43,958 nucleotides of DNA from an uncultured Fidelibacterota bacterium (GTDB lineage Bacteria > Fidelibacterota > Marinisomatia > Marinisomatales > Marinisomataceae), in the NCBI GenBank assembly GCA_902578385.1, contig CACHCR010000008.1:1-43958 (forward strand), in the 5' to 3' direction. Position numbers and translations under genes: made by a program. Under the pieces are notes generated by a model, which saw only the letters and a program-made list of their open reading frames with translations, was not told the DNA's origin and did no database searches. The number at the start of each line of letters is the position of its first letter. The stretch's first letter is position 1. Of this stretch, positions 17,815 to 25,008 are shown one piece after another.

Positions 17815-18510
17815 TCTAATTTATATTTAATAAGGCATGGCCAAGCTTCTTTTGGTGAAAAGAACTATGACAATTTGAGTAAAAAAGGTGTAAAGCAATC
17901 AATTGTTTTAGGAAAAAAATTATTAAAACAAAAGATTTCATTTGATAAAACTATTATAGGGCCATTAAAAAGACATCAACAAACGTTTGATGGTATTAAT
18001 CAAGGGTATGGTGGAGATTTACATGAACCACTGATTATCGAAGAATTTGCAGAAAATCAGTTAATGGATATTGCTCAACATTTTATTCCAAAAATGTTAA
18101 ATACAGACAAAAATCTTAAAGAAATTTTCAATTCCGTTCCGTTTTGGAAAAGAAAGAGAAAATTTTTAGAATATTTTAACATTATTGCAAAACAATGGAT
18201 TCATAATGAACTTGATTTATCTGAAAAAGGATTTGAGAGCTATGATGAGTTCAGGGAACGAGTAAGAACAGCTATTACAAAAGTCTCCTCAATTATGTCT
18301 GAAAATTCAAATACAATGGTAGTTTCTTCTGGAGGAGCTATTACTGGTGTATATGCTGAGTGTCATCCACTAGCAGTTGAAGAAATAATGGATTTAAATT
18401 TTAAAATTAAGAATGCTTCAATAACATTATTTAAGAAAGAAAATGAAACTTTTACATTAGACTCATTTAATCGTAGTTTAATACCAGGCTACTTAGAAAC
18501 TTATATTTAG
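17812..18510 (+). CDS. Histidine phosphatase family protein (ATT start)
   Basis: A 232-residue phosphoglycerate-mutase-like phosphatase. Read from ATT 17812 it begins (M)ISNLYLIRHGQASFGEKNY. RHG holds the histidine that is phosphorylated during catalysis, and family members commonly begin this way. The first conventional start codon (TTG 17875) would delete the catalytic RHG, so the upstream ATT behind AGGAGG is preferred. Other family features are a GPLKRHQQT block near residue 58 and VVSSGGAI near 186, whose equivalent position usually holds the second catalytic histidine. That residue is not obvious here, where SSGG replaces the usual SHGG. Such phosphatases recur beside ACAD10/11-like dehydrogenases and APH-like kinases, as here; the substrate is unknown. 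Confidence 0.8.
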   Translation: MSNLYLIRHGQASFGEKNYDNLSKKGVKQSIVLGKKLLKQKISFDKTIIGPLKRHQQTFDGINQGYGGDLHEPLIIEEFAENQLMDIAQHFIPKMLNTDKNLKEIFNSVPFWKRKRKFLEYFNIIAKQWIHNELDLSEKGFESYDEFRERVRTAITKVSSIMSENSNTMVVSSGGAITGVYAECHPLAVEEIMDLNFKIKNASITLFKKENETFTLDSFNRSLIPGYLETYI

Positions 18511-18517
18511 GGGAATT

Positions 18518-19714
18518 ATGGCATTACCAAACGAAAAATTTGAAGAAATAAAATCTAAAATTCAAAAATTTGTTGATAAAGAGATGGTTCCTCATGAACA
18601 AGAATTCAGTGTAAATCATAAATTTGCCGATCATTTATCATTTTTGGAAGAAAAGAGAAATCTTGTTAGAAAAATGGGATTATTCACTCCCCAAATTCCA
18701 AAAGAACATGGGGGTTTAGGTTTAAGCCTATATCAACTTGGTCAAATCTATGAAATACTTGGTAAAACTTTTTATGGTTTATACGTATTTAATTGTCAGG
18801 CTCCAGATGCAGGAAATATGGAAATATTAATTGAACATGGAACCGATTATCAAAAAGAAACATTTTTAAAGCCTTTGGTCGATGGAAAGATTAGAAGCTG
18901 TTTTTCTATGACTGAGCCAGATCATGCTGGATCAAACCCTATAATAATGGGTACTACTGCAGTTAAAGATGGCTCAAACTTTGTTATTAACGGTCACAAA
19001 TGGTTTACTTCATCAGCTGATGGAGCTGATTTTGCTATTGTTATGGTAATTACTGATCCTGAAAATGAAAATCCATATATGAGAGCTTCTCAAATTATAG
19101 TTCCAACACGAACCGAAGGATTTAATTTTATTAGAAACATTTCCGTTATGGGAGATGAAGGAGATGGTTGGAATGCACACGCAGAAATTGTTTATGAAAA
19201 TTGTGTTGTACCAGAAGAAAATGTTTTAGGTCCGCTAGGTGCAGGTTTTAAGATTGCTCAAGATAGGCTTGGGCCAGGAAGAATTCATCATTGCATGAGA
19301 TGGATAGGCGAGTGTGAAAAAGCTTTTGATATGATGTGTAATAGGGCAGCTTCAAGGGAATTATCACCCGGGAAACCCCTAGCTTTGAAACAAACTATTC
19401 AAAACTGGATTGCTGAATCCAGAGCTGAAATTAACGCTTCTCGATTAATGGTTTTAGATGCTGCTAAAAAAATTGACAATGAAGGTGCTTATGCAGCTAA
19501 GGTTGAGATTTCAACTATCAAATTTTATGTAGCTCAAGTTCTTCAAAATGTGTTAGACAGAGCAGTACAGGTACATGGAGCATTAGGAATGACTGATGAT
19601 ACTCCTTTAGCCTCGCTGTATAGGCACGAAAGATCTGCTAGAATATATGATGGCGCAGATGAAGTACATAAATCAAGAGTTGCAAAAGAAATAATGAAAC
19701 AATACTTAAAATAG
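18518..19714 (+). CDS. Acyl-CoA dehydrogenase, ACAD10/11-like
   Basis: A 398-residue FAD enzyme with the usual three domains: an N-terminal helical part, a beta domain with CFSMTEPDHAGSNP (near residue 129) and GHKWFTSSADGADFA (near 162), and a C-terminal helical part. The C-terminus has QVHGALGMTDDTPLASLYRH and RIYDGADEVHKS. In standard acyl-CoA dehydrogenases the catalytic base is the Glu of YEGTxQ; here the aligned motif is YDGADEVH, as in the ACAD10/11-like branch. In Pseudomonas levulinate degradation (LvaA/LvaC) and in mammalian ACAD10/11, this branch works with an APH-like kinase to remove a 4-hydroxyl group by phosphorylation and elimination. The next gene encodes such a kinase. GGGG lies five bases before the ATG. 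Confidence 0.88.
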   Translation: MALPNEKFEEIKSKIQKFVDKEMVPHEQEFSVNHKFADHLSFLEEKRNLVRKMGLFTPQIPKEHGGLGLSLYQLGQIYEILGKTFYGLYVFNCQAPDAGNMEILIEHGTDYQKETFLKPLVDGKIRSCFSMTEPDHAGSNPIIMGTTAVKDGSNFVINGHKWFTSSADGADFAIVMVITDPENENPYMRASQIIVPTRTEGFNFIRNISVMGDEGDGWNAHAEIVYENCVVPEENVLGPLGAGFKIAQDRLGPGRIHHCMRWIGECEKAFDMMCNRAASRELSPGKPLALKQTIQNWIAESRAEINASRLMVLDAAKKIDNEGAYAAKVEISTIKFYVAQVLQNVLDRAVQVHGALGMTDDTPLASLYRHERSARIYDGADEVHKSRVAKEIMKQYLK

Positions 19715-19726
19715 GTTTAACAAGTT

Positions 19727-20875
19727 TTGAGAGTTCCTCTAAAGCTTAGATTCTACTATTTTCTTTCATATTTCTTTCAGAAAACAAAAACCTCAAATTT
19801 TTCAATTGATACGCCTAAGAACATTCGAGACGGAGAAGAATTTCCTATTGAAAATCTTGAAATCTTTTTAAAAGAAAATGACTTTGAGATAAATAATTTA
19901 ATTTTCAAACAATTTCCTAGTGGATATTCTAATTTGACGTACTTTTTAAAGTCTTCATCCAAAGAATTTGTCTTAAGAAGACCTCCTTTTGGTGCAAAAA
20001 GCCTTAAAGGTGGTCATGATATGTTACGAGAATACAATGTTTTAAAAAATTTGAAATCTCAATTTAATAAAGTTCCAAAAGTACATCTATATTGCGATAA
20101 TGATGACATAATAGGAGCACCATTTTATATAATGGATAGAGTAGAAGGCTATATCATTAGACCTAACTTGCAAGAACAAGATTCTCCTGGAGAGGAAGTA
20201 ATAAGAAATGTTTCTGATTCTTTAGTTTCTACGCTTGTTGAATTGCATAATGTTGATATCAATGAAGCAAATTTAAATAATCTTGGAAAAATTGATGGAT
20301 ATGTTAAAAGGCAAGTTGAAGGATGGATAAAAAGATATAATCACTCAAAAACTGATATTATAGCTAACATGGATTTTGTGGCAAAATGGCTCAATGATAA
20401 CCAACCGTTAGAAGTTGAAGGATCTATTGTTCATAATGATTTTAAATATGATAATTTGGTTCTTGATAAGAACAATCATTCTAAGATTACTGCTGTTTTA
20501 GATTGGGAAATGGCAACTATAGGAGATCCATTTATGGATCTAGGAACTACGCTTGGATATTGGATGGATAAAAATGATCTTCCTGAACTTAAGCTATTTC
20601 AATTGAGCGCTACAACATTAGATGGAAATCCAACGCGAGAAGGTATTTTGGAGATGTATGAAAGTAAATCTGGAAAAACAATACCTAACCCTGTTTTTTA
20701 TTATGTTTTTGGTTTATTTAAAATAGCAGTAATTGCCCAACAAATTTATTTTAGATATAAAAAAGGTTTTACTAAAGATAGAAGATTTGGTTTGCTTAAT
20801 CTAGCAGTAATGTCTTTGTCAATAATGGCTAAGCAAGCAATAATTAAAAATAGATTAAGTAATCTTTTTGAATAA
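19727..20875 (+). CDS. APH-like kinase, ACAD10/11-associated (TTG start)
   Basis: A 382-residue protein kinase-like fold phosphotransferase. It shows the family glycine loop FPSGYSNLTYFL and FVLRRPPFGAKSLKGGHD near residue 85. The catalytic loop is IVHNDFKYDNLVLD near 236, and the metal-binding aspartate is in VLDWEMATIGDPFMDLG near 260. The HNDFKYDN form is typical of acyl-CoA-linked members rather than antibiotic kinases. Only TTG at 19727 fits a full-length start; an in-frame stop lies at 19718. It directly follows the acyl-CoA dehydrogenase gene, as in the lva-type pathway, so it probably phosphorylates a hydroxyacyl-CoA. It ends at a strong terminator. Confidence 0.86.
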   Translation: MRVPLKLRFYYFLSYFFQKTKTSNFSIDTPKNIRDGEEFPIENLEIFLKENDFEINNLIFKQFPSGYSNLTYFLKSSSKEFVLRRPPFGAKSLKGGHDMLREYNVLKNLKSQFNKVPKVHLYCDNDDIIGAPFYIMDRVEGYIIRPNLQEQDSPGEEVIRNVSDSLVSTLVELHNVDINEANLNNLGKIDGYVKRQVEGWIKRYNHSKTDIIANMDFVAKWLNDNQPLEVEGSIVHNDFKYDNLVLDKNNHSKITAVLDWEMATIGDPFMDLGTTLGYWMDKNDLPELKLFQLSATTLDGNPTREGILEMYESKSGKTIPNPVFYYVFGLFKIAVIAQQIYFRYKKGFTKDRRFGLLNLAVMSLSIMAKQAIIKNRLSNLFE

Positions 20876-20906
20876 AAAAAAGGCCTTCAAAAGAAGGCCT
20901 TTTTTT
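20875..20906. terminator. Bidirectional intrinsic terminator
   Basis: Seven A, GGCCTTC, loop AAAA, GAAGGCC and seven T form a perfect hairpin with both flanking tracts. It sits between the convergent kinase and proteorhodopsin genes. Confidence 0.93.
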
Positions 20907-20922
20907 AAGTAAAATGAATTGA

Positions 20923-21594
20923 TTATTTTGTATCCATCTTAGCAGCAGCATAAACAATCATACCGATAAGAATTTTGTTTACAAAATCAGCTAAATTGTA
21001 TACTTGATTAGTTAGATCCATATCGACACCGCCACCAAAATAACCTAGTGCGTATCCAGCTGGATAAATTAACCATCCAAATGTTACAATTTTCTTCATT
21101 CCGTCGAATGCGTAATGAGCAGCAGCGTTCTTAGAACCTGCGTTAACCTCAGCAGCTTCACCTGACCAGATTTCTCTTAACATTAGTCCCCAGAAGAGCA
21201 TTCCACCTACAAAACCAGTAGTAGAATTAATCCAAGCGCAAGCGCCAGTTTCCCCTAAATAACCAAAAGTTAGCATTAAAGCAGAAAATCCTAAAAGTCT
21301 GTGAAGAACACCTACACTTACAGCTGTTACAGCAGCAAGTACGATGTAAAATTCGACCATTTGAAGAGGAACAGTAATTAACCAATCAATGTATCTAATT
21401 GATACAACATCAGTAGCATCCATGTTACCTCTCATATAATAGTAATGAACAGCAGCAATAAAGCAAACCATACCTGAAACTGACAGTGCAGTTTTCCATT
21501 TAGGGTTTACATTATCTCTTTCTAACCAAAGAAAAAGACCGGCTGCTAGTAAAGCCATATTTGTTACAAAAAATGTAAACGTTGTAAAGTCCAT
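20923..21594 (-). CDS. Proteorhodopsin, blue-absorbing type
   Basis: A 223-residue seven-helix retinal protein and light-driven proton pump of the inner membrane. Key residues are all present: His50 in VHYYYMRG, proton acceptor Asp70 in RYIDWLIT, proton donor Glu81 in QMVEFY, and Lys207 in ADFVNKILIG, which binds retinal. In standard numbering these are H75, D97, E108 and K231. Position 105 (here residue 78) is glutamine, the tuning residue of blue-absorbing forms; green forms have leucine or methionine. No cleavable signal peptide precedes helix A. It is a single-gene unit; no carotenoid or retinal synthesis gene is in the window, so retinal supply is encoded elsewhere or imported. Confidence 0.97.
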   Translation of the reverse strand: MDFTTFTFFVTNMALLAAGLFLWLERDNVNPKWKTALSVSGMVCFIAAVHYYYMRGNMDATDVVSIRYIDWLITVPLQMVEFYIVLAAVTAVSVGVLHRLLGFSALMLTFGYLGETGACAWINSTTGFVGGMLFWGLMLREIWSGEAAEVNAGSKNAAAHYAFDGMKKIVTFGWLIYPAGYALGYFGGGVDMDLTNQVYNLADFVNKILIGMIVYAAAKMDTK

Positions 21595-21673
21595 GTATTA
21601 TACCTCATTATTATTGTTAAATTCTGGTAAATATAAAGCAAAAATTATTTAAAACTCAATTTATTTTAAAATT

Positions 21674-22270
21674 ATGTTAAATAAAGAATTTCAAGAAATA
21701 TACAAAAATATTGAACTTATGATGGATGAAGCTTTGAAAAATTCTGCACATCCTTACAGAACGTTTTCTTTGGCATCTCTCGAGGGCAAATCTCCAAATT
21801 TAAGAACAGTTGTTTTAAGAGAATTTTCGTTTGAAAACTGCTTTATTGATTGTCACTCAGATATAAGGAGTCCTAAAATAAATGAATTTAGAAAAAATGA
21901 CAAATTTTCAGCTTTGTTCTATTCAAGCGAAGAAAAGATTCAATTAAGATTTAAAGGTAGGGTAGAAATTTTTCACAAAAATAATGTTACAAAAGAAAGA
22001 TGGAAATCAGTAACTCCATCTTCAAAAAGATGTTATCTAGGACCTTATAGCCCTTCCGAACAACTAGAAAAATACCATCCAAATATTCCTGAAAATGTTA
22101 AATTTAAAAATCCTTCGGAAGATGACTCTAATGTAGGATATGATAATTTTGTAATTATTCGATGTCATTTTAATGAACTGGATTATTTAAAATTAAAGTA
22201 TAGTGGTCATCTTAGGTGTAAACTAGTTTTTGAAAAGAAGAATATTAATGCATTTTGGTTGGCTCCATAG
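21674..22270 (+). CDS. Pyridoxamine 5'-phosphate oxidase-like FMN-binding protein
   Basis: A 198-residue split-barrel protein. LRTVVLREF near residue 39 and a KIQLRFKGRVEIF strand near 89 match the FMN-binding core of PNPOx-like proteins. The length and a C-terminal CKLVFEKKN block without the PdxH C-terminal dimer domain point to the Alr4036-type branch rather than true PdxH. The reaction is unknown. It is divergent from proteorhodopsin with 79 bases between starts and begins a chain of nine tightly packed plus-strand genes. Confidence 0.78.
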   Translation: MLNKEFQEIYKNIELMMDEALKNSAHPYRTFSLASLEGKSPNLRTVVLREFSFENCFIDCHSDIRSPKINEFRKNDKFSALFYSSEEKIQLRFKGRVEIFHKNNVTKERWKSVTPSSKRCYLGPYSPSEQLEKYHPNIPENVKFKNPSEDDSNVGYDNFVIIRCHFNELDYLKLKYSGHLRCKLVFEKKNINAFWLAP

Positions 22271-22272
22271 AT

Positions 22273-22380
22273 ATGAAAGGAACAATAATTTTAATGACCT
22301 TATTTGTTATTCTAGGGACCGTTTTTAATTTTTTAACAATAAAGCGATATCTAAGGAAAAGAAAAGATGAAGAAAATTAA
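22273..22380 (+). CDS. Tiny single-span membrane protein (35 aa)
   Basis: An ORF of 35 residues starting two bases after the preceding stop and overlapping the rhodanese gene by 14 bases. It begins MKGTIILMTLFVILGTVFNF, a plausible transmembrane helix, and ends in a strongly charged tail (KRYLRKRKDEEN), consistent with an inner-membrane protein with a cytoplasmic C-terminus by the positive-inside rule. I do not recognise a family. Support comes from the position, the overlap and the hydrophobic-then-basic layout. There is no clear ribosome site, so it would depend on coupling. Confidence 0.5.
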   Translation: MKGTIILMTLFVILGTVFNFLTIKRYLRKRKDEEN

Positions 22381-22747
22381 ATCAATCCTAATGTTTTTAG
22401 TATTAACTTTTTCTATGAGTTTTTGTTCAAAAAATGTAGATGTTATTTCAATGCAAGAATTTCAAAATAATATCTTAAATGATAAATCAATTGTTCTTGA
22501 TGTAAGAACAGAAGAAGAGTACTTTGGTCCTCTTGGACACATAAATGGTGCTATTTTAATTCCAATAGATCAATTAGAAAATAGGTTAAGTGAGCTAGAA
22601 ATTTATAAGAATGATACTATTTATGTTGTTTGTAGAAGTGGTAATAGATCTAATTTTGGAAAAGATATTTTGAATGCTAATAATTTTAAAGCAATAAATG
22701 TTGATGGTGGGATGTTAGCATGGAAAGCAGATACTGATGAGAGATAG
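22367..22747 (+). CDS. Exported rhodanese-domain protein
   Basis: A 126-residue protein with an N-terminal hydrophobic export signal (ILMFLVLTFSMSFC) and one rhodanese domain. LDVRTEEEYFGPLGHINGA near residue 45 and the active-site loop VVCRSGNRS near 84 hold the catalytic cysteine; DGGMLAWK closes the domain. The cysteine after the signal could be a lipidation site, but phenylalanine at -1 is a poor lipobox. It probably carries sulfane sulfur in the envelope. An AAGGA-like ribosome site lies inside the preceding tiny ORF. The 3' end overlaps the next tiny ORF by 11 bases. Confidence 0.88.
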   Translation: MKKIKSILMFLVLTFSMSFCSKNVDVISMQEFQNNILNDKSIVLDVRTEEEYFGPLGHINGAILIPIDQLENRLSELEIYKNDTIYVVCRSGNRSNFGKDILNANNFKAINVDGGMLAWKADTDER

Positions 22748-22841
22748 GAAAGAAATAGTTTTCTTTTACAGAAAATCATTCATAACAATTTTAATTATTT
22801 TAATAATTCTTTTAATACCATTCTTTTTTTATGCGAATTAA
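22737..22841 (+). CDS. Tiny single-span membrane protein (34 aa)
   Basis: An ORF of 34 residues overlapping the end of the rhodanese gene by 11 bases and the start of the DUF1295-like gene by 11 bases. A basic N-terminus (MRDRKEIVFFYRKSF) is followed by a very hydrophobic run of isoleucine and leucine, typical of a single membrane helix. No family is recognised. Without it, the downstream gene has no ribosome site (only a T run precedes its ATG), so translation through this ORF may be needed to initiate that gene. It could also be only a coupling leader. Confidence 0.45.
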   Translation: MRDRKEIVFFYRKSFITILIILIILLIPFFFYAN

Positions 22842-23466
22842 GCAAAAATATATTATTGATTTTGCCAAAGGTGTTACTTGGCTTTTGGTTCTTTATCTGA
22901 TTTTTCTATATGATCAAATCGATAATTTTACTGCATGGGTATATTTTTGTTTACATGGATCTTATGGAGTAATGTGGGTTTCAAAAAGTTATATTTTTCC
23001 AGATAAAACCTGGGAAAGCAAAGTTGGCATTCCATATGCATCATTGATATTATTTGGATTAATATTATATTGGGCCCCAGCTTTTATAATTACTTTAACA
23101 TCCCATCAAGCTTCGCTTGAAATGATTGTTTTAGCAATTTGTACATTTTCAATAGGTGTTTTTTATCATTTTGCTTCAGATATGCAAAAATTTATTTTTT
23201 TAAAATATCAATCAGGATTAATTACGGATGGATTTTGGAAACAATGCAGACACCCTAATTATTTTGGAGAACTATTAATCTATTTGAGTTTCATAGTGCT
23301 TGTTATGGAATCGAGCCTATGGTGGGTCCCAACTGCGATTCTTATTTTATTTATTGTTGCTGTTTGGATACCTAATATGATTGCAATAGAAAGATCTCTT
23401 TCAAGATTCGAAGAACATGAATCTTACAAAAAGAAGACTGCATTTATAATCCCTTATATTTTATAA
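22831..23466 (+). CDS. DUF1295-like integral membrane protein (steroid 5-alpha-reductase/ICMT-type fold)
   Basis: A 211-residue protein with about six hydrophobic segments. The C-terminal half contains GFWKQCRHPNYFGELLIYLS, then IPNMIAIERSLSRFEEHESY. That is the HPNYxGE and following E-R block of the DUF1295/steroid reductase-like family, related to isoprenylcysteine methyltransferases. Members reduce or methylate lipid-like substrates; the substrate here is unknown. The ATG lies inside the preceding tiny ORF. The stop overlaps the next start by one base. Confidence 0.78.
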   Translation: MRIKQKYIIDFAKGVTWLLVLYLIFLYDQIDNFTAWVYFCLHGSYGVMWVSKSYIFPDKTWESKVGIPYASLILFGLILYWAPAFIITLTSHQASLEMIVLAICTFSIGVFYHFASDMQKFIFLKYQSGLITDGFWKQCRHPNYFGELLIYLSFIVLVMESSLWWVPTAILILFIVAVWIPNMIAIERSLSRFEEHESYKKKTAFIIPYIL

Positions 23467-23852
23467 TGAAATCTGAGATTATTATTTTTTACGACGGTAT
23501 TTGTATTTTGTGTTCAAATGCAATGAATTTCATTCAAAGGAATGATAAGAAAAACTCATTCTTATTAAGTCCGCTTCAATCAAGCTATGCACAAAGAACT
23601 ATTGACCCAAAATTCGTTAGAGACATGGATACTGTTATAGTGATGAAAGATGGAGAGTTGTTTACAAAATCAAAAGCTGCTTTTGTTGTGTTAGACACAT
23701 TAAACCATCCATTGAAATATCTAAAATTTATATTACCTACTGTTATTGCAGATATTCTCTACAAATTCATAGCAAAAAGAAGATATAACTGGTTTGGAAA
23801 AAAAGAAGAATGTATTTTTCCAATAGACAATCCAAAATTTTTAATTGATTAA
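23466..23852 (+). CDS. DCC-family (DUF393) thiol-disulfide-like protein
   Basis: A 128-residue protein opening with IIFYDGICILCSNAMNFI. The DGxCxLC motif near residue 10 defines the DCC (DUF393) family, which has a thioredoxin-like fold and a presumed redox-active cysteine pair. A FGKKEECIFP block lies near the C-terminus. It is probably a cytoplasmic thiol redox protein of unknown target. It overlaps both neighbours by one base (TAATG on each side), so it is tightly coupled to the DUF1295-like protein and the thioesterase. Confidence 0.85.
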   Translation: MKSEIIIFYDGICILCSNAMNFIQRNDKKNSFLLSPLQSSYAQRTIDPKFVRDMDTVIVMKDGELFTKSKAAFVVLDTLNHPLKYLKFILPTVIADILYKFIAKRRYNWFGKKEECIFPIDNPKFLID

Positions 23853-24262
23853 TGAAAAAAAAGCAATTTTCTAGATTTTATGATATGGAAACCAGGTGGT
23901 ATGATGAGGACATGCTTGGTCATATCAATCACGGCACAGCAGTGGCATATTTTGAAGATGCAAGAGTAAGACATGCACATGATATTGGTCTTTTTCCTTA
24001 CGATAATGATAAATTCCCATTCATTGTGGCATCAATGACATTCAATTTTTTGAAACAAATTAAACATCCAAAGAATGTTACAGTTGGATTAAGAGTTTCA
24101 AGAGTTGGTGGTAAAAGTTTTGATTATGAATATGGACTTTTTATGGAAAATGATGATGAATGTGCAATCTCATGTCAAATGACAATGGTATGTTTTGATT
24201 TTGTAAATCAACAAAGCGTAAAGGTTTTTGAAGAGGTAAAAAAAGAATTTAATGGGGGATAA
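23852..24262 (+). CDS. Acyl-CoA thioesterase, 4HBT hot-dog family
   Basis: A 136-residue hot-dog protein. RWYDEDMLGHINHGTAVAYF near residue 14 matches the 4-hydroxybenzoyl-CoA thioesterase motif, with an aspartate and an HxNH-like segment (YDEDMLGHINHG). The rest, including FLKQIKHPKNVTVGLRV, fits the family. It probably hydrolyses an acyl-CoA; the chain type is unknown. It lies directly before an enoyl-CoA hydratase-family gene with two bases between, suggesting a shared acyl-CoA role. Confidence 0.84.
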   Translation: MKKKQFSRFYDMETRWYDEDMLGHINHGTAVAYFEDARVRHAHDIGLFPYDNDKFPFIVASMTFNFLKQIKHPKNVTVGLRVSRVGGKSFDYEYGLFMENDDECAISCQMTMVCFDFVNQQSVKVFEEVKKEFNGG

Positions 24263-24264
24263 AA

Positions 24265-25008
24265 ATGCAAGTAAATATTGAAAATGAAATCAAAACTATT
24301 CATATGGGCGACAAAGGTCCTAATCTTTTAAGTGTTGAAAGGGCTAATGAAATAATTTCAGAACTTAATAAAAACGATTGTAAGGCTGTTATAATATTAG
24401 GAAATGAGAAAGTATTTAGTGCTGGATTAAATCTTAAACATCTTCAAAATGCTAAAGAGGAAAGTGAAGTATCTTTGATTTTTAAAACTTTAAGAGAACT
24501 TTTAGTAGCATCAAGAAATTTTCCAGGTCCAGTAATTAGTATTGTTTCAGGACATGCAATTGCGGGAGGTTGCCTTTTAGCTCTTGCTTCAGATTACAGA
24601 TATGGTGTTCATGGAATGCATAGAATGGGTCTTAATGAAATGGCAATTGGTATTGATCTTCCACCAGATATGTTGTCAATAATTTCACATACTATAAATA
24701 AAAATTATTTATTTGAAGTTGCTACTCAATGTAGAATGTATTCACCTACAGAAGCTTTAAAAAAAGGTCTTATAAACGAAATTGTAGGCTATAGATTTAC
24801 AAGTAAAAAGAAAGCAACTTTAAAGGCTTTAGATAAGGCAAAAAAACTTGCAAAATTTTACATAGACGCTGGTGAACCTTTTGTAAGATTGAAGCAATCT
24901 CTTATGCATGATACAGATTTTGATTATCAAATTTTAATTGATAACTGGTTTAGTTCAGAAACTCAAAATAAAATCAATGCAGTGATGTCTTCCTTAAACA
25001 AAAAATGA
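24265..25008 (+). CDS. Enoyl-CoA hydratase/isomerase family protein
   Basis: A 247-residue crotonase-fold protein. The oxyanion-hole segments are VFSAGLNLKHL near residue 51 and SGHAIAGGCLLALASDYRYG near 94. LNEMAIGIDLP near 127 carries a glutamate where many isomerases and hydratases place an active-site acid. Overall similarity looks closer to the delta3,delta2-enoyl-CoA isomerase-like branch than to FadB-type hydratase, but this is uncertain by eye. AATGGGGG precedes the ATG. The end overlaps the next gene by four bases (ATGA). Confidence 0.84.
   Translation: MQVNIENEIKTIHMGDKGPNLLSVERANEIISELNKNDCKAVIILGNEKVFSAGLNLKHLQNAKEESEVSLIFKTLRELLVASRNFPGPVISIVSGHAIAGGCLLALASDYRYGVHGMHRMGLNEMAIGIDLPPDMLSIISHTINKNYLFEVATQCRMYSPTEALKKGLINEIVGYRFTSKKKATLKALDKAKKLAKFYIDAGEPFVRLKQSLMHDTDFDYQILIDNWFSSETQNKINAVMSSLNKK

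Noticed and set aside
17875-17877. TTG as start of the histidine phosphatase
   Set aside because: It would delete the RHG catalytic motif that is encoded in the same open frame just upstream.
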